DNA of 6,648 nt from Phycisphaerales bacterium (GTDB taxonomy: Bacteria > Planctomycetota > Phycisphaerae > Sedimentisphaerales > Anaerohalosphaeraceae), in the NCBI GenBank assembly GCA_003152975.1, contig PMBP01000300.1, positions 1 through 6,648 of the forward strand, in the 5' to 3' direction. The notes under the pieces are model-generated. The model saw only the letters and a list, made by a program, of their open reading frames with translations, was not told the DNA's origin and searched no databases. The translations under genes and the position numbers were made by a program. This document shows, one piece after another, positions 6,185 through 6,648 of the stretch; the first letter of the stretch is position 1; each line of letters starts with the position of its first letter.

Positions 6185-6335
6185 GACAAGTCAATAAATG
6201 CCATGCCTTGGACAAAATTAGCCATTACCCTTTTGTTTTTATGCGTGTATAGTATAAACGATGGATACGGGAAAGTCAATATTGGATAGGGATGGATTTC
6301 GATCCTCCCAAACACATTCAATCAGCGAGACGAAT
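6185..6335. promoter_or_regulatory. Divergent control region between araC and the epimerase gene
   Basis: A 151-base AT-rich stretch with no gene. It holds the araC promoter, two direct copies of AAGTCAATA (6188-6196 and 6273-6281), the palindrome CAATATTG (6277-6284), and a near-palindrome GTATAGTATAAAC (6247-6259) at the -10 of araC. The tandem ATGCC ATGCC at 6199-6208 is minor. The plus-strand promoter of the epimerase gene is not clear: TATAGT (6248-6253) or TATAAA (6253-6258) could be a -10, but neither has a good -35. Confidence 0.6.
6251..6279 (-). promoter_or_regulatory. Sigma-70-type promoter of the araC gene
   Basis: Read on the minus strand: TTGACT (complement of 6274-6279), a 17-base spacer, and TATACT (complement of 6251-6256). 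Both boxes match the consensus at five of six positions and the spacing is ideal. The expected start is near 6244, which gives a 5' UTR of about 60 bases before the GTG at 6184. It would also drive the small peptide gene downstream of araC. Confidence 0.7.
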
Positions 6336-6648
6336 ATGACAAAGAAAACCAGTACGCAGAAAACCAACCTCCAGGCCCAGACGACGCTCAACAAGGATGA
6401 CCAGATTGTCATCGCCGGCGCCGGCGGCTTCATCGCCGGGGCCCTGACGCGATACTTCCACGACCAGGGATTCACGCGGATCCGCGCGATCGACAAAAAG
6501 CCGCTGCCCGAATGGTACCAGCGGGTGCCGGGCGTCGAGTGCCTGTGCATGGACCTCAAGGACGAGGACAACTGCAAGCGGGCCTGCGTGGACGCCGTTG
6601 AGGTCTATAACCTCGCCGCGGATATGGGCGGGATGGGTTTCATCGAGC
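6336..6648 (+). CDS. NAD-dependent sugar-nucleotide epimerase, GDP-mannose 3,5-epimerase-like (5' part)
   Basis: The first 104 codons of an extended SDR (Rossmann-fold) enzyme; the rest lies beyond the right edge. Residues about 24-34 (IVIAGAGGFIA) form the first beta strand and the NAD-binding GxxGxx(G/A) turn at 28-34; D53 in AIDKKP is placed to hold the adenosine ribose. YNLAADMGGMGFIE at 91-104 closely matches the segment found in plant GDP-mannose 3,5-epimerase (AADMGGMGFI), an unusually specific signature, so that family is the best guess; other epimerase/dehydratase enzymes are possible. About 22 polar residues (rich in T, K, Q, N) precede the fold, a little longer than needed. The ATG at 6336 has only a weak GAGA before it (6327-6330); a TTG at 6282 is an in-frame alternative. 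The gene is divergent from the araC regulator, which may control it. Its products would be GDP-sugars for surface polysaccharides. Confidence 0.85.
   Translation, partial: MTKKTSTQKTNLQAQTTLNKDDQIVIAGAGGFIAGALTRYFHDQGFTRIRAIDKKPLPEWYQRVPGVECLCMDLKDEDNCKRACVDAVEVYNLAADMGGMGFIE

Noticed and set aside
6239..6577. 112-codon minus-strand frame over the epimerase gene
   Set aside because: The plus strand has a clear Rossmann fold and the AADMGGMGFI signature; the opposite frame also covers the araC promoter.

Overview
The window looks like a chromosomal segment of a GC-rich Gram-negative-type bacterium, most likely a planctomycete (Planctomycetota, perhaps class Phycisphaerae). This rests on the style of the RNase Y and YmdB proteins, and on a membrane-anchored SGNH hydrolase with TPR repeats, a protein type common in that phylum. 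It is a judgement from protein style; no database search was possible. Nothing indicates a phage, transposon, CRISPR array, rRNA or tRNA.

Layout: (1) bases 1-70 are probably the 3' end of a gene that enters from the left; (2) 71-414 is a non-coding stretch with several potential hairpins; (3) 415-5117 on the plus strand holds three close-packed genes: rny (RNase Y), a ymdB-type metallophosphoesterase, and a large signal-anchored SGNH/GDSL hydrolase with TPR repeats; (4) facing it on the minus strand are an AraC-family regulator (5309-6184) and, 34 bases downstream, a 49-codon secreted peptide gene (5125-5274) that can easily be overlooked; (5) 6185-6335 is an AT-rich divergent control region with a near-consensus promoter for the araC gene; (6) from 6336 to the right edge runs the start of an NAD-dependent sugar-nucleotide epimerase that resembles GDP-mannose 3,5-epimerase.

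How the genes may fit together: rny and ymdB are a recurring bacterial pair linked to RNA turnover and to cyclic-nucleotide or RNA-related phosphodiester chemistry. The SGNH-TPR gene behind them is close enough to be co-transcribed, but its job (probably acyl-ester hydrolysis or transfer on the outer face of the inner membrane) has no obvious link to RNA decay. The AraC regulator, its peptide and the divergent epimerase form a second unit that may sense a carbohydrate signal and affect cell-surface sugar synthesis.

The points most worth a second look are the 49-aa exported peptide under an AraC-type gene; an operator-like layout at the araC promoter (two 9-bp repeats 85 bp apart); a compound dyad inside the araC 5' coding region; a hairpin-rich leader before rny; and a sharp change in arginine codon choice in the middle of the SGNH-TPR gene. 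The core genes belong to known families, and I see no clearly new multi-gene system.
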